Counted from the stretch's first letter, positions 1-10,622 are shown. The stretch is 64,000 nt of DNA from Achatina immaculata (GCA_009760885.1 CM019718.1:32434030-32498029), one strand, 5' to 3'. A program made the numbers and translations. The notes: generated by a model from the letters alone, not told the origin.

Positions 1-330
1 GATATTTCAAAACCAGAAATGCAGGTGGTTCAGTGGGCAAGACACCTCTCTACAAAACACAGGAGCTGGAGTTCAAATGCCAGAAGGAGTTCAAGATAAT
101 TGTGTTAGAACTAATGGTTCCCAGAGTTATACCAGCGGGGGCTCTACACCTGGTAAGTCCAGCCAAGCTGGGAAGGTCTGCGGGGGTAGGGGGTGGGGGT
201 TGGGGGTCAGGCAGAACTAGAACCATGGTCCTCCAGGATCAGGGTGGGGGTGGGGTTGGAGCATGGGGTCAACGACGCCATCTTGTTTAAAAAAAAGATT
301 AGTCTTATAAAACAGACAAAAAGTCTTACA
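1..330. other. Leader region without a gene; G-quadruplex motif
   Basis: No gene is recognised here. An open frame that starts with GTG runs through it, but its product is low-complexity and glycine-rich and matches no family I know. The notable object is a G-rich stretch at 182-206 with four runs of five G separated by loops of TA, T and TT, which fits the intramolecular G-quadruplex pattern. Confidence 0.5.
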
Positions 331-596
331 CAGAAGAGGCAGATCAAGAGACAGACCAAGAGACAGAACAAGAGACAGACCAAGAGACAGAACAAGAGGC
401 AGACCAAGAGACAGGCCAAGAGACAGACCAAGAAGCAGACCAAGAGACAGAACAAAACACAGACAAAGAGACAGGCCAAGAGACAGATCAAGAGACAGAC
501 CAAGAGGCAGATCAAGAGACAGACCAAGAGACAGGCCAAGAGACAGATCAAGAGACAGACCAAGAGGCAGATCAAGAGACAGATCAGACCTACGTG
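331..596. repeat. 12-bp minisatellite (CAAGAGACAGAC-type), about 22 units
   Basis: Tandem 12-bp units of the form CAAGAGACAGAY with AGRCAG variants. Because 12 is divisible by 3, open frames appear on both strands: a Lys/Arg/Gln/Thr-rich one on plus and Leu/Cys- or Leu/Ser-rich ones on minus. These are by-products of the array, not evidence for a protein. Confidence 0.9.
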
Positions 597-617
597 CCCT
601 GGGAGAGGACAACTGCC

Positions 618-763
618 AGAAAGGAATGGCTGCCAGGAGAAGACTAAGAACAGAAAGGAATGGCTGCCAGGAGAAGACTAAGAACAGAAAGGAATGGATG
701 CCAGGAGAAGACTAAGAACAGAAAGGAAGGGCTGCCAGGAAAAGACTAAGAACAGAAAGGAAT
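618..763. repeat. 34-bp minisatellite, about 4 units
   Basis: Successive copies of a unit beginning AGAAAGGAATGGCTGCCAGG start at 618 and 652 and continue every 34 bp, with a few substitutions, into a partial last copy. Confidence 0.88.
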
Positions 764-810
764 GGAAACTAGTCTTGTCTGCAGCAAAGAACCTCAGTGG
801 CTTGGAAAGC

Positions 811-839
811 TGAATGAATGAATGAATGAATGAATGAAT
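811..839. repeat. (TGAA)n microsatellite
   Basis: Seven uninterrupted TGAA units. The motif resembles the AATG-type tail seen on LINE-B copies in this window, but no LINE sequence is attached here. Confidence 0.9.
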
Positions 840-953
840 CCTTCAGCTGTGTAATATTCTCATGGACATTTAGTCTGGACATCGGTTTCTAAAAAAATGG
901 AGTATAGTTACCTACAAGGCGATGCGCACTAGACTACACTGTACATCCCAGAG

Positions 954-1157
954 TCAGAACATTAACTAAAAACAGTCAGAACATTAACTAAAAACAGTCA
1001 GAACATTAACTAAAAACAGTCAGAACATTAACTAAAAACAGTCAGAACATTAATTAAAAACAGTCAGAACATTAACTAAAAAAGAGTCAGAACATTAACT
1101 AAAAACAGTCAGAACATTAACTAAAAACAGTCAGAACATTAACTGAAAACAGAGTCA
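954..1157. repeat. 22-bp minisatellite, about 9 units
   Basis: Tandem units of CAGAACATTAACTAAAAACA plus two bases, with a period of 22 bp. One unit carries TTAATT and one a short insertion. Confidence 0.9.
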
Positions 1158-1195
1158 AGAAAGAATTGTGCACTATCAAGTTTAGCGAACAATAA

Positions 1196-1300
1196 AGTGT
1201 AGATTACGTACCAGAGTTTAGAGTACGATAGCACAAATGTTTAGATTACCGTAACAGTGTTTAGAGTACTGTACTACAAATGGTTAGATTACTCTACCAA
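1196..1300. repeat. 43-bp minisatellite, left part of a split array
   Basis: Degenerate units of the ACCAGAGTTTAGAGTACG type. The same 43-bp unit reappears at about 1558-1585 and 2085-2236, so one array has been split by a SINE and a LINE-B fragment. Confidence 0.75.
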
Positions 1301-1561
1301 CAGCTAGTGTAGTGGTTAGAGCACTCGTCTAGCAAGCGAATGATCGAGGGTTCAAATCTTCAGCTGAACGGGATATTTTTTTCCCCGACCAATGTGGTCT
1401 CGAGGTCGACCCACCTTTATAAAATGGGTACCTGAGAAAATCTGCGAAGGAAAGGCCGCGAGGAAAGGAACTGGCCCACTCTACCTCATACACTGATGAC
1501 CCAGCATAATGAGGTCTCTAACACTTCATCCCCTACGGCATTTGCTATGGGACTACTTACC
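1301..1561 (+). mobile_element. tRNA-derived SINE, S1 family
   Basis: The head TAGTGTAGTGGTTAGAGCAC fits a tRNA-like A box, and GGGTTCAAATCTTC is a slightly mutated B box (consensus GGTTCGANTCC). The body ends with CTACGGCATTTGCTATGGGA, shared with the SINE at 21078-21254, although this copy has a longer middle. Both flanks carry a TTACTSTACCA string, but the surrounding 43-bp array contains that string in every unit, so a TSD cannot be claimed. The type of tRNA ancestor cannot be named by eye. Confidence 0.8.
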
Positions 1562-1585
1562 TGTTACTGTACCAGTGGCTAGAGT

Positions 1586-2072
1586 ACGGCATATTCGTTT
1601 TGGTCTTCCTCTCTTTCTTTTTCCCATTATGTACCCTTCCAATACGGTCTTCTCTAAATTATCATGACGTTTAATGTGTTCAAAATATTTAAGTTTTCTC
1701 TCTTTAATCCTCTTTACTAGCCAGCCTTCTTCAATATTAAGCTCTTGTAGTATAGATGTATTTGTTCTTTTTTGTGTCCACGATATTTGGAGAACTCTTC
1801 TGTAGCATTTACATTCAAAGACATTTATGTGTTTCTCAGCTGTTTTGTTAAGTGTCCAGGTCTCACAGGCATATGTTGCGACGGGAAAGATGCATGCCCT
1901 TAAAAATCTTATTTTTGTGGTTCTGTCTGTTCCTCTCCACAGATTCTTTAGTTGTTTTACTTTCTGAAGAGCGATAGATGTCCTCCTTTTAATTTCCCTC
2001 ATTGTATCTCCATTATTAGTTAGTAGTGATCCAAGATATTCAAACTCTCCACTTCTTCTAGTTTTTCCTCAT
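1586..2072 (-). mobile_element. LINE-B fragment (C-terminal end of RT ORF)
   Basis: On the minus strand an open frame of about 149 codons (2002 down to 1553) encodes the region after the reverse transcriptase: MREIKRRTSIALQKVKQLKN, TYACETWTLNKTAEKHIN, then NIEEGWLVKRIKERKLKYF and GKRKRGRPK. The same protein is found at 26400, 30840, 44370, 48930 and 53240. The last 150 or so bp of the family, including its tetranucleotide tail, are missing, so this is not a simple 5'-truncated insertion; a deletion or recombination removed the 3' end. It lies inside the 43-bp array. The first 15 or so codons of the frame before the match, and everything after GRPKR, are flank. Confidence 0.88.
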
Positions 2073-2084
2073 GCAAATTATCGT

Positions 2085-2236
2085 ACAAATTATTAGATTA
2101 CTGTACCAGAGTTTAGAGTACGGTCATACAAATATTTAGGTTACTGTATCAGAGTTTAGAGTACGGTCCTACAAATGTTTAGGTTACTGTACCAGAGTTT
2201 AGAGTACGGTCATACAAGTGTTTAGATTACTGTACC
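2085..2236. repeat. 43-bp minisatellite, right part of the split array
   Basis: Units ACCAGAGTTTAGAGTACGGT start at 2105 and 2148, so the period is 43 bp. It is the continuation of 1196-1300. Confidence 0.85.
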
Positions 2237-2470
2237 AAGATTCTCCTTCACGTGAGGACGTCAGAGCTCTGAAGGTCATGGCCGGCTTATAATAGTGACA
2301 ATCCTTGAACATAAAATATGGGCTGTGATATTTACTTCGGGATCAGGCTTCTGCGCTAGCTCCACCACAGAATCAGCTGTAAAAAAATCTCTATATGTAT
2401 GATCGCCCATACTGTGATAGTAAAACTGATAATAGTGGAGTAGAGTTAGACGCTGGTGTATGATGTAGTT
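2237..2470. other. Unassigned DNA
   Basis: No open frame, RNA-like fold or repeat that I recognise. Confidence 0.4.
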
Positions 2471-2472
2471 TA

Positions 2473-2634
2473 AGGGAAGGAAGGAAGGAAGGAAGGAAGT
2501 GGTTATTAAACCAATTTTATGGAAATACAGTATTGTTATTGTTGTCTTTCATAACCATGTCATTGTCTTTCCTTCCTTCCTTCCTTTTCCTTCCTTCCTT
2601 CCTTCCTTCCTTTTCCTTCCTTCCTTTTCCTTCC
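2473..2634. repeat. Facing (GGAA)n and (TTCC)n microsatellites
   Basis: A GGAA run at about 2473-2500 faces a longer, interrupted TTCC run at 2570-2634 about 70 bp away. The two are complementary and could form a long hairpin. The short frames through this segment are translations of the repeat. Confidence 0.85.
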
Positions 2635-2798
2635 TGCATTTCTTATTTCCAACCTGCTTTCGTAAAACTGCACCACACATCTAAGTGGAGCCCTGATTTA
2701 TATATCTGTAATGTTGGCGGGGGTCTGGAGGGCCCCAGACTCCAGTCATCAGCACGGGCCCCGAAGCGTAACAGATATGTCACAGTCATAGGAAGCCA

Positions 2799-3075
2799 TT
2801 GGGCACCTGAGTGGCGAAGTGGTTAGTGCACTAGTCTCTCATGGCGAAGGTCGGGGGGGGGGGGGGTCGAATCCTGCCAGAGGTGCCCTAGTCACCCAGG
2901 TGTAGAAACGGGTATCCGAGTTCTTCTGGGGTTGGGGGAGGAAAGGCAGCCAGGCAAGATACTGACCGCATCACCTTCTAGTGTAACTGACAGGTCACGG
3001 AAAATATGGGCACTAACACGATATCTCTATGTGAGTATAAGGCAACGACAGGATTATTTTTACCTTTATCTGTAC
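2799..3075 (+). mobile_element. tRNA-derived SINE, S2 family, with G-run in the B box
   Basis: The head TGGCGAAGTGGTTAGTGCAC has the shape of a tRNA A box. The B box region reads GGTC, a run of 14 G, then TCGAATCC, where sister copies have only a few G. The body contains GATACTGACC, TAACTGACAGGTCA and AATATGGGCACTAACAC, all found in reverse orientation in the copies at 36392 and 44971. The 3' end is diverged and no clean TSD was found. The expanded G run sits in the Pol III promoter element and would be expected to inactivate it. Confidence 0.82.
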
Positions 3076-3165
3076 AGGAGAGACAAACATCCCGAGTCAT
3101 TAAAAAGCATTTAACCCAGTTAGTTCCAAACTGAATGTTCCAGGAGTTCTCCACAAGTATAAGAG

Positions 3166-3945
3166 TAGGTTGTTTGGTGACATCAATCAGTTTTATCCTT
3201 GCTAGTAGCTGTTGTTTGGTGACATCAATCAGTTTTATCCTTGCTAGTAGCTGTTGTTTGGTGACATCAATCAGTTTTATCCTTGCTAGTAGCTGTTGTT
3301 TGGTGACATCAATCAGTTTTATCCTTGCTAGTAGCTGTTGTTTGGTGAGATCAATCAGTTTTATCCTTGCTAGTAGCTGTTGTTTGGTGAGATCAATCAG
3401 TTTTATCCTTGCTAGTAGCTGTTGTTTGGTGACATCAATCAGTTTTATCCTTGCTAGTAGCTGTTGTTTGGTGACATCAATCAGTTTTATCCTTGCTAGT
3501 AGCTGTTGTTTGGTGACATCAATCAGTTTTATCCTTGCTAGTAGCTGTTGTTTGGTGACATCAATCAGTTTTATCCTTGCTAGTAGCTGTTGTTTGGTGA
3601 CATCAATCAGTTTTATCCTTGCTAGTAGCTGTTGTTTGGTGAGATCAGTTTTATCCTTGCTAGTAGCTGTTGTTTGATGACATCGGTCTTATCCTTGCTA
3701 GTAGCTGTTGTTTGATGACATCGGTCTTATCCTTGCTAGTAGCTGTTGTTTGATGACATCGGTCTTATCCTTGCTAGTAGCTGTTGTTTGGTGACATCAG
3801 TTTTATTCTTGTTAGTAGCTGTTGTTTGGTGACATCAGTTTTATTCTTGTTAGTAGCTGTTGTTTGGTGACATCAGTTTTATTCTTGTTAGTAGCTGGTG
3901 TTTGGTGACATCAATTTTTTTATCCTTGCTAGTAGCTGTTGTTAA
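3166..3945. repeat. 42-bp minisatellite with shorter variants
   Basis: A unit containing CATCAATCAGTTTTATCCTT and GCTAGTAGCTGTTG repeats every 42 bp up to about 3640, then shorter related units follow with GATGACATCGG or GTGACATCAG. The 42-bp period keeps a 180-codon frame open over 3135-3677, which I treat as an artefact: it is a Ser/Cys/Leu-rich repeat with no recognisable domain. Confidence 0.92.
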
Positions 3946-4439
3946 AGCCCATAGATTATTTTCTTGCCTGGCTGCTGGATCAGATATTTTTTTTCTTTTT
4001 GCGCCTAGTTTCTGTGTGGTCAGAATTTTGAGAACCGCTGAAGTAACCTGACAATACATTCATTGAGCACTACATAGATTCAAGGAGTTTACACACATTT
4101 TCTGTCTTACAGACAAAACTCACTTTACTGTCTTCTTGAATTATAGAAGGGTCTTTGGGTTTGGCTGTGACCCATTTTAGTTGCTCATTAATATAGTGAG
4201 TTCTTCTTCTTCTTTGCAACTGATGACACGAAGATCTTGAGGCACATCATTGTGTCATGTTGGGAGCAGGTTACAACGGCTATTTTCTTCTAAGTCTCTG
4301 AGTGGAGCTAAAAAAAAAAAAGTAAAGGGTACTTCTTTAGCAGACTCCACCACCATGGGGACTGGCGATCTGTACCCCATTAGTCAGCCTAGAGTTGTTG
4401 CTGAGGGTACCAACGGAGAGGTGAGAAAGGGTCTTGGTA
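3946..4439. other. Unassigned DNA between two arrays
   Basis: The string TTAAAGCCCATAG near 3945 also occurs at 6264 inside the LINE-D copy, so a scrap of LINE-D may be present. There is a short CTT run near 4205. The open frame at 4250-4489 runs into the following array and has no recognisable homology. Confidence 0.35.
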
Positions 4440-5370
4440 AGTTATGGACCGCTACTCCTGCCGCTAGCATGTCAGTTATGGACCTCTAACCCTGCCGCTA
4501 GCATGTCAGTTATGGGCCTCTAACCCTGCCGCTAGCATGTCAGTTATGGGCCTCTAACCCTGCCGCTAGCATGTCAGTTATGGGCCTCTAACCCTGACGC
4601 TAGCATGTCAGTTATGGACCTCTAACCCTGACGCTAGCATGTCAGTTATGGACCTCTAACCCTGACGCTAGCATGTCAGTTATGGGCCTCTAACCCTGCC
4701 GCTAGCATGTCAGTTATGGACCTCTAACCCTGCCGCTAGCATGTCAGTTATGGGCCTCTAACCCTGCCGCTAGCATGTCAGTTAGGGACTTCTAACCCTG
4801 CCGCTAGCATGTCAGTTATGGGCCTCTAACCCTGACGCTAGCATGTCAGTTATGGACCTCTAACCCTGCCGCTAGCATGTCAGTTATGGGCCTCTAACCC
4901 TGACGCTAGCATGTCAGTTATGGGCCTCTAACCCTGACGCTAGCATGTCAGTTATGGGCCTCTAACCCTGACGCTAGCATGTCAGTTATGGGCCTCTAAC
5001 CCTGACGCTAGCATGTCAGTTATGGGCCTCTAACCCTGCCGCTAGCATGTCAGTTATGGGCCTCTAACCCTGACGCTAGCATGTCAGTTATGGGCCTCTA
5101 ACCCTGCCGCTAGCATGTCAGTTATGGACCTCTAACCCTGACGCTAGCATGTCAGTTATGGGCCTCTAACCCTGCCGCTAGCATGTCAGTTATGGACCTC
5201 TAACCCTGACGCTAGCATGTCAGTTATGGGCCTCTAACCCTGACGCTAGCATGTCAGTTATGGGCCTCTAACCCTGACGCTAGCATGTCAGTTATGGGCC
5301 TCTAACCCTGACGCTAGCATGTCAGTTATGGGCCTCTAACCCTGACGCTAGCATGTCAGTTATGGACCGG
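4440..5370. repeat. 34-bp minisatellite, about 27 units, with two variable sites
   Basis: The unit is GCTAGCATGTCAGTTATGGG followed by CCTCTAACCCTGMC, with a period of 34 bp. Nearly all variation falls at two positions: ATGGG or ATGGA, and CTGCC or CTGAC. Each unit contains a NheI-type GCTAGC and a telomere-like CTAACCCT. Confidence 0.95.
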
Positions 5371-5495
5371 TAACTGCCAGATCTGACGCCGTCTTTGCCC
5401 TTCCCTTTCTCTCCTCCCCCCCCCCTAAAATTAGCTTTTAATGTCTACATATAGAAGTATTTGCTACCGCTCTCCTGGTTACACAATTAGACCCT
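5371..5495. other. Flank with poly-C run and left TSD of LINE-D
   Basis: There is a run of C near 5414-5425, and AATTAGACCCT at 5485-5495 is the left target duplication of the element that follows. Confidence 0.6.
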
Positions 5496-5506
5496 CCTCC
5501 TCCTCC

Positions 5507-5537
<31 letters not shown>

Positions 5538-6315
5538 CATCATGTGCCATGCTGACTGGCGTTGGCTATTATGCTTCTCCAGAGTACCCGATCCTTCATG
5601 CAGACCATCAGTTCAGTTGGTGATCTCCTCTCACACCATCCCGTCAGACTGTCCAGTATCATTTCTCTTGATCTTCCTCTTGATCTTCTTCCTTTTATTT
5701 TTCCTGTTGTTATAATATTTTCAATGCCCCCTCTTCTTATTGCATGTCCTATGAAAGTACATTGTCTTTCTCTTATCTTTTTGACAAGGTTTTTTGTCTC
5801 TCCAGCTCTTCTCATACATTCTTCATTAGTTATTTTTGCTGTCCAGGGGATTCGCAACATTCTTCTAATAACCACATTTCTGCTGCTTCCAATGATTTTT
5901 GTGCAGACCTGCCTATTGTCCATGATTCACTTCCATATAACAAGATAGGTTCAATATAGCATTTTAGTACTCGTTTTCTAACATTCATTGATAAAGATGT
6001 GTTAGCTAATATGTTTCTCATTCTCTGAAATGCAGTCTTTGCTTGGCCTATTCTGTTCCTAATTTCTGTTTTGCATTTCCCATCTGAAGTTATTACTGCC
6101 CCAAGGTATTTGAATTTCTGCACCTGCTTTAGAATAGTTCTGTTTAATTTAATACTGCATGCTGGTGGATTCTGTTTCTTAGATATAACCACAGTCTCTG
6201 TCTTTTTGATGTTCAAAGTAAAGCCTTTCTATTCATTTCCCTTAGCAACTTTATCCAAGAGTTAAAGCCCATAGGTGATGTTGGTTCTCAGCTATCAGTA
6301 TACCGAAGGTTGTTA
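5496..6315 (-). mobile_element. LINE-D, 5'-truncated copy with 11-bp TSD
   Basis: On the minus strand the copy reads from the RT YADD region through the C-terminal domain to a (GAT)n tail (5497-5540 on plus). Visible pieces are NIKKTETVVISKKQN, FKYLGAVITSDGKCKTEI, LLYGSESWTIGRSAQKSLEA, ECMRRAGETKNLVKKIRERQ and HAIRRGGIENIITTGKIKG. It is broken by a frameshift near 5850-5920. The flanks carry AATTAGACCCT at 5485-5495 and 6316-6326. A more complete sister copy is at 61138-62019. The tail and the truncation are as expected for target-primed reverse transcription. Confidence 0.9.
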
Positions 6316-6610
6316 AATTAGACCCTAGTGTCCTGATATCAGACTGCCAGCTTGGCGGACACTACATAGTCATGATCTTCTGAGTTGTTGCTCTCCGCTA
6401 AGCAGACCGGAAATAAGGCCACTTCCGATTCTAAAAACTGTTTCTTAACTTTTAAACTCTGCTCGCACTGGCCGCTTTGCCAACGTCAGCCACCTTTTAT
6501 CCCTCTTCCTCAAAGCAGCCGCCCCCTTCCCCCCCCCCCCCCCGCCAAGCTCCTAGTATAAATCTAATCTCGTGGACGGATGTTTAGTGTCAGCCGAGTT
6601 CACTTTATTG
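6316..6610. other. Unassigned DNA with poly-C run
   Basis: This segment holds the right TSD of LINE-D and a run of 16 or so C near 6527-6543. No gene is seen. Confidence 0.4.
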
Positions 6611-7004
6611 TCACTTTCGAAGAAGCACAGACTGTAAGAAGAATAGACTGTAAGAAGAATAGATTGTAAGAAGAATAGACTGTAAGAAGAATAGACTGTA
6701 AGAAGCACAGACTGTAAGAAGAATAGACTGTAAGAAGAATAGACTGTAAGAAGAATAGACTGTAAGAAGCACATACTGTAAGAAGAATAGACTGTAAGAA
6801 GAATAGACTGTAAGAAGAATAGACTGTAAGAAGAATAGACTGTAAGAAGCACAGACTGTAAGAAGAATAGACTGTAAGAAGAATAGACTGTAAGAAGCAC
6901 ATACTGTAAGAAGAATAGACTGTAAGAAGAATAGACTGTAAGAAGCACATACTGTAAGAAGAATAGACTGTAAGAAGAATAGACTGTAAGAAGAATAGAC
7001 TGTA
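6611..7004. repeat. 16-bp minisatellite, about 24 units
   Basis: Units of AGACTGTAAGAAGAAT, with AGACTGTAAGAAGCAC as the main variant. Period 16 gives overlapping minus-strand frames (Tyr/Ser/Leu/Phe-rich), none of them credible as a protein. Confidence 0.93.
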
Positions 7005-7679
7005 ATGGATTCACTTTCTCCATCGCCGGATTTGCGGGGGTGGTGGGGTGGGGGGGGGGGTGGTGTGAGTGAAACAACAGAAAAGAAAATGAGTCAAGCG
7101 AAACTTGATCGAGGTTCACGCCACAAACTAGATCTGTTCGTGTTTGATCTCCCGAGGATTGCAATACAAGACGTTTTTAGAAGTTCTAATAAATCGATGC
7201 GATGATTCTCCTGGGTGTACGGACAGTTTGGCGATAAAGCTTTCTAATTTGCAAGTAAAATTACCTGTTCTCGGCGCCCACAAAGCGACATCCCGGACCA
7301 GGGATTCGACAAAAGTGGATTAACTCTGGGTAATTCGACACCAGCGTGTAGTCTAGCGCGCGCGCGGGTGATTATTTTAATGCGCAAGGCTGTCCAACCT
7401 GTGGATGGTTGAACCTGACAGGTTACCAGGTTAATGTTGTGTCAGGTAGCGGAGAAGATGATTCTAGAAGAAAGGGGGCAGAAATAAAGGCCAGAAAAGC
7501 GAGTCTGATGATAGCTCTTCATATCCTGCTTCCGCGTTCGCCCTGGAAAGGGCCTTGGTTTTGCTGCATCACAACCCGCAACCAGGCTGTGGTGTCTACG
7601 TTCTTCAGTTACAGAACGTCTTATTCACATCGGTGTGTTTATCAATTTAGCTGTGGATAATGTGGAAGTTAAGTGGATA
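7005..7679. other. Unassigned DNA; G-rich run
   Basis: 7036-7061 has G runs of 5, 4 and 11 separated by TGGT and T, a second quadruplex candidate. A CG-repeat lies near 7356. The short open frames here match nothing I know. Confidence 0.4.
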
Positions 7680-8048
7680 TGGATATGGGGGATATGGTGT
7701 TAGTGGCCTTATTTACCTTGACCTGTCGGTACCCTGGAGTGATATGGTCAGCCATATTCCCTCTAAGGTTTTGCAGTTCATGCGCATAAAGATTCAACCC
7801 GTGTGCAAATATATTCTCAAAAAATATTCTGTTTTTCAGATGTGCACTATAGTGTCAATTAACCTAGTTTAAAAGTTCTCGAAGAAAAAAAATTCAAAGA
7901 AATCGTTAAAATAAACTCATGCAGCGCTATCATATTTTTCTTTACTTGTACTTCCACAGCCTTATGACGGGGCGCCTCCAGCCGGATTCGAACTCCCGAC
8001 CTTTACCATGAGAAACTAGTGCATTAATGACTGAGCCACACAGATGCC
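7680..8048 (-). mobile_element. tRNA-derived SINE, S2 family, interrupted
   Basis: The right part (7945-8048) carries the reverse-complement B box GGATTCGAACTCCCGACC and A box region. The left part (7680-7780) carries the S2 tail with GATATGGTGTTAGTGGCC and CTTGACCTGTC. Between them lies unrelated DNA (7781-7940) that matches dispersed repeat G at 39560 and 54740, so the SINE appears to have been interrupted by it or to have lost its middle. Confidence 0.75.
7781..7940 (+). repeat. Dispersed repeat G, copy 1
   Basis: It shares GTTCATGCGCA, a TTCTCRAARAA stretch and ACTCATGCAGCGCTATCATA with 39560-39855, and in reverse orientation with 54740-54960. No coding capacity or terminal inverted repeat was identified; its class is unknown. 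Confidence 0.5.
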
Positions 8049-8684
8049 TTGTTAATGTATGCGAATGTGAAGTAACTTCATCGTATGTTTTTTGTATGTT
8101 TGTTTTGTTTTATTTGTTTGCAAATATTGTTGGAAGTGAAGGTACGAAGTTATATGGGCTAGCTTTTAGTTCATATTTAGTATTGTTTATTTGTAATCCG
8201 TAGTCCCATTATGGTGGAGCCTGCTAGAGAAGTACTGCACACTCTCAGCTGTTTAGCTGCACTAAGGGATTGAAAAAAACAGTCGTCGTAACCCGCTCCC
8301 AATCCGATATGATGCGGTGCGTCAACATCTTCACCTCATCGACTGTAAAGAACATCAGCTAGTAGTTCCAGGGAAAGAAGAAGAAGAAGAAGAAGTGTTT
8401 GTATTGGTATACAAATGATGTTAAAGGATTGAGTTTGAATAAATGTAAAGAGAAAGAGGAGAAAGTCAGACGGGCCTGCCTGCCTAACTGCTCACCCTTT
8501 GACAAAGTTTGTTCGCTCGTGTGTGTGTGTCGTGTGAGAGTTTAGTGTGGAGACTAACCCACACATTCAGCTTGGCTTATTTAATCAGACTGGGTTTACC
8601 TTTCCATTGTGGTCTATATATTCACTCGACCAGACTTGTTTCTGGCGCCAAGAGACACAATTGGGATCAAAATAAGGTTTTAGT
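8049..8684. other. Unassigned DNA; (GAA)n run and LINE-F-like 3' scrap
   Basis: A run of seven GAA lies near 8378-8396, downstream of sequence that could be a retroposon body but has no second copy here. The segment GACGGGCCTGCCTGCC to CACCCTTTGACAAA (about 8468-8506) resembles the 3' end of LINE-F near 22722-22765. Confidence 0.4.
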
Positions 8685-9045
8685 CTAACATGTTCGCCAA
8701 ACCTGATACAATCAGCCAGATATGAGTCACTGCCAGCTCCGACATGTTCGCCAAACCTGACATAAGCATCACCTATGAGTCACTGACAGTTCCATCATGT
8801 TCGCCAAACCTGATGTAAGCATCAACTACGAGCCACTGACAGCTCCATCATGTTCGCCAAACCTGATGTAAGCATCAGCTATGAGTCACTGACAGCTACA
8901 TCAGGTTCGCCAAACCTGATGTAAGCATCAGCTACGAGCCACTGACAGCTCCGACATGTTCGCCAAACCTGATGTAAGCATCAACTACGAGTCACTGACA
9001 GCTCCAACATGTTCGCCAACCCTGATGTAAGCAGGCACCTATGAA
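8685..9045. repeat. 53/54-bp minisatellite, about 6.5 units
   Basis: Each unit begins CATGTTCGCCAAACCTGATG and ends near CACTGACAGCTCC. Starts at 8689, 8743 and 8796 give a period of 53-54 bp. Confidence 0.9.
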
Positions 9046-9477
9046 CCACTGACCACTATCTTAGTCACTTTACTTCTATGTCCTCTGTTTACTGTAATGG
9101 CTCCATCCATCTCTTTGACCTCCTAGAAACCGACTACTGCCCAAACAACGGGAAAGTAGACAAGCTTCTAAAAGTGCTGAGAAATTTTCTGACGAGTGCC
9201 CGAGCAGAGATGTAAGCAGAGCTCATGTAAGCAGAGCTGATGTAAGCAGAGATGTAAGTAGAGCTAATGGCGCTCAAGGAAATTAAAACTGGCATTGAAA
9301 AATTTCACGCGAAAAAAATTCTACTTATACAGAAAAGGAAAGTGGAATTTATCCACTTGAAGCCGTAGAATGACGGCTGTGTTTAAATGTTCCCCCATGT
9401 CCCTCACCCTAGATACGCCCATGAGTCCCTGGTCATCCACAGTTCTCAGACATCAGTCTTAAGTTCCGACATATCCA
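9046..9477. other. Unassigned DNA with a short ATGTAAGCAGAGC repeat
   Basis: 9208-9268 has four loose copies of ATGTAAGCAGAGC. No gene is recognised. Confidence 0.4.
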
Positions 9478-9941
9478 TACAGCCTAACCAAGATTGCTAT
9501 ATCCAAAGTCTGACCAAAACTGCTATAGCCATACAGCCAGATCAGGATTACTATAGCCAAACCCCCTGACCAAGATTGTTATAGCTAAACAGCCTGAGCA
9601 AGATTGTTATAGCTAAATAGCCTGACCAAGATTGCTATAGTCAAACAGCATGACCAAGATTGCTGTAGTCAAAGTCTGACCAAGATTACTATAGCCAAAC
9701 AGCCTGACCAAGACTGCAATAGCCAAACAGCCTGACCAAGATTGCTATAGTCAAACAGCCTGACCAAGATTGCTATAGTCAAACAGCCTGACCAAGATTG
9801 CTATAGTCAAACAGCCTGACCAGGATTGCTATAGTCAAACAGCCTGACCAAGATTGCTATAGTCAAACAGCCTGACCAAGACTGCTATAGGCAAACAGCC
9901 TGACCAAGATTGCTATAGTCAAACAGCCTGACCAAGAATAC
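9478..9941. repeat. 28-bp minisatellite, about 16 units
   Basis: Units of GCCTGACCAAGATTGCTATA followed by GTCAAACA; the first units are more diverged. Confidence 0.93.
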
Positions 9942-9982
9942 CTCTGATGATGCCCGGCCATGATCTGCCTTCTTTAGTCAAT

Positions 9983-10622
9983 CACATGCATGACAGTCTT
10001 TGGTCATCACATGCAGGACAGTCTTTGGTCATCACATGCAGGACAATCTTTGGTCATCACATGCATGACAGCCTTTGGTCATCACATGCAGGACAGCCTT
10101 TGGCCATCACGTACATGACAGTCTTTGGTCATCACATGCAAGACAATTTTTGGTCATCACATGCAGGACAGTCTTTGGCTATCACATGCAAGACAATTTT
10201 TTGTCATCACATGCAGGACAGTCTTTGGCTATCACATGCAAGACAATTTTTGGTCATCACATGCAGGACAGTCTTTGGTCATCACATGCAAGACAATTTT
10301 TGGTCATCACATGCAGGACAGTCTTTGGCCATCACATGCATGATAGTCTTTGTTTATCACATGCAGGACAGTCTTTGGTCATCACGTGCAAGACAATTTT
10401 TGTTCATCACATGCAGGACAGTCTTTGGTCATCACGTGCAAGACAATTTTTGTTCATCACATGCAGGACAGTCTTTGGTCATCACATGCAGGACAGTCTT
10501 TGGTCATCACATGCAGGACAGTCTTTGGTCATCACATGCAGGACAGTCTTTGGCCATCACATGCAGGACAGTCTTTGGTCATCACATGCAGGACAGTCTT
10601 TGGTCATCACATTCAGGACAGC
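9983..10622. repeat. 25-bp minisatellite, about 26 units
   Basis: Units of GGTCATCACATGCAGGACAG followed by TCTTT. Because 25 is not divisible by 3, the reading frame cycles through all three frames, which gives several overlapping His/Ser-rich plus-strand frames. Some units alternate GGACAGTCTT with AGACAATTTT, a partial higher-order 50-bp pattern. Confidence 0.94.

Noticed and set aside
33..290. Frame starting with GTG in the first 300 bp
   Set aside because: A GTG start is not expected in a eukaryotic gene and the product is low-complexity.
1288..1573. TTACTSTACCA as TSD of the first SINE
   Set aside because: The string is part of every unit of the surrounding 43-bp array, so it is not diagnostic.
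3135..3677. 180-codon Ser/Cys/Leu repeat frame
   Set aside because: A translation of a 42-bp minisatellite; no flanking coding sequence.
4440..5370. Interstitial telomere (CTAACCCT in every unit)
   Set aside because: Only one telomere-like octamer per 34-bp unit; no tandem TTAGGG.
3935..6280. Shared string TTAAAGCCCATAG at 3945 and 6264 as evidence of a duplication
   Set aside because: The match is only about 13 bases and the flanks do not align.
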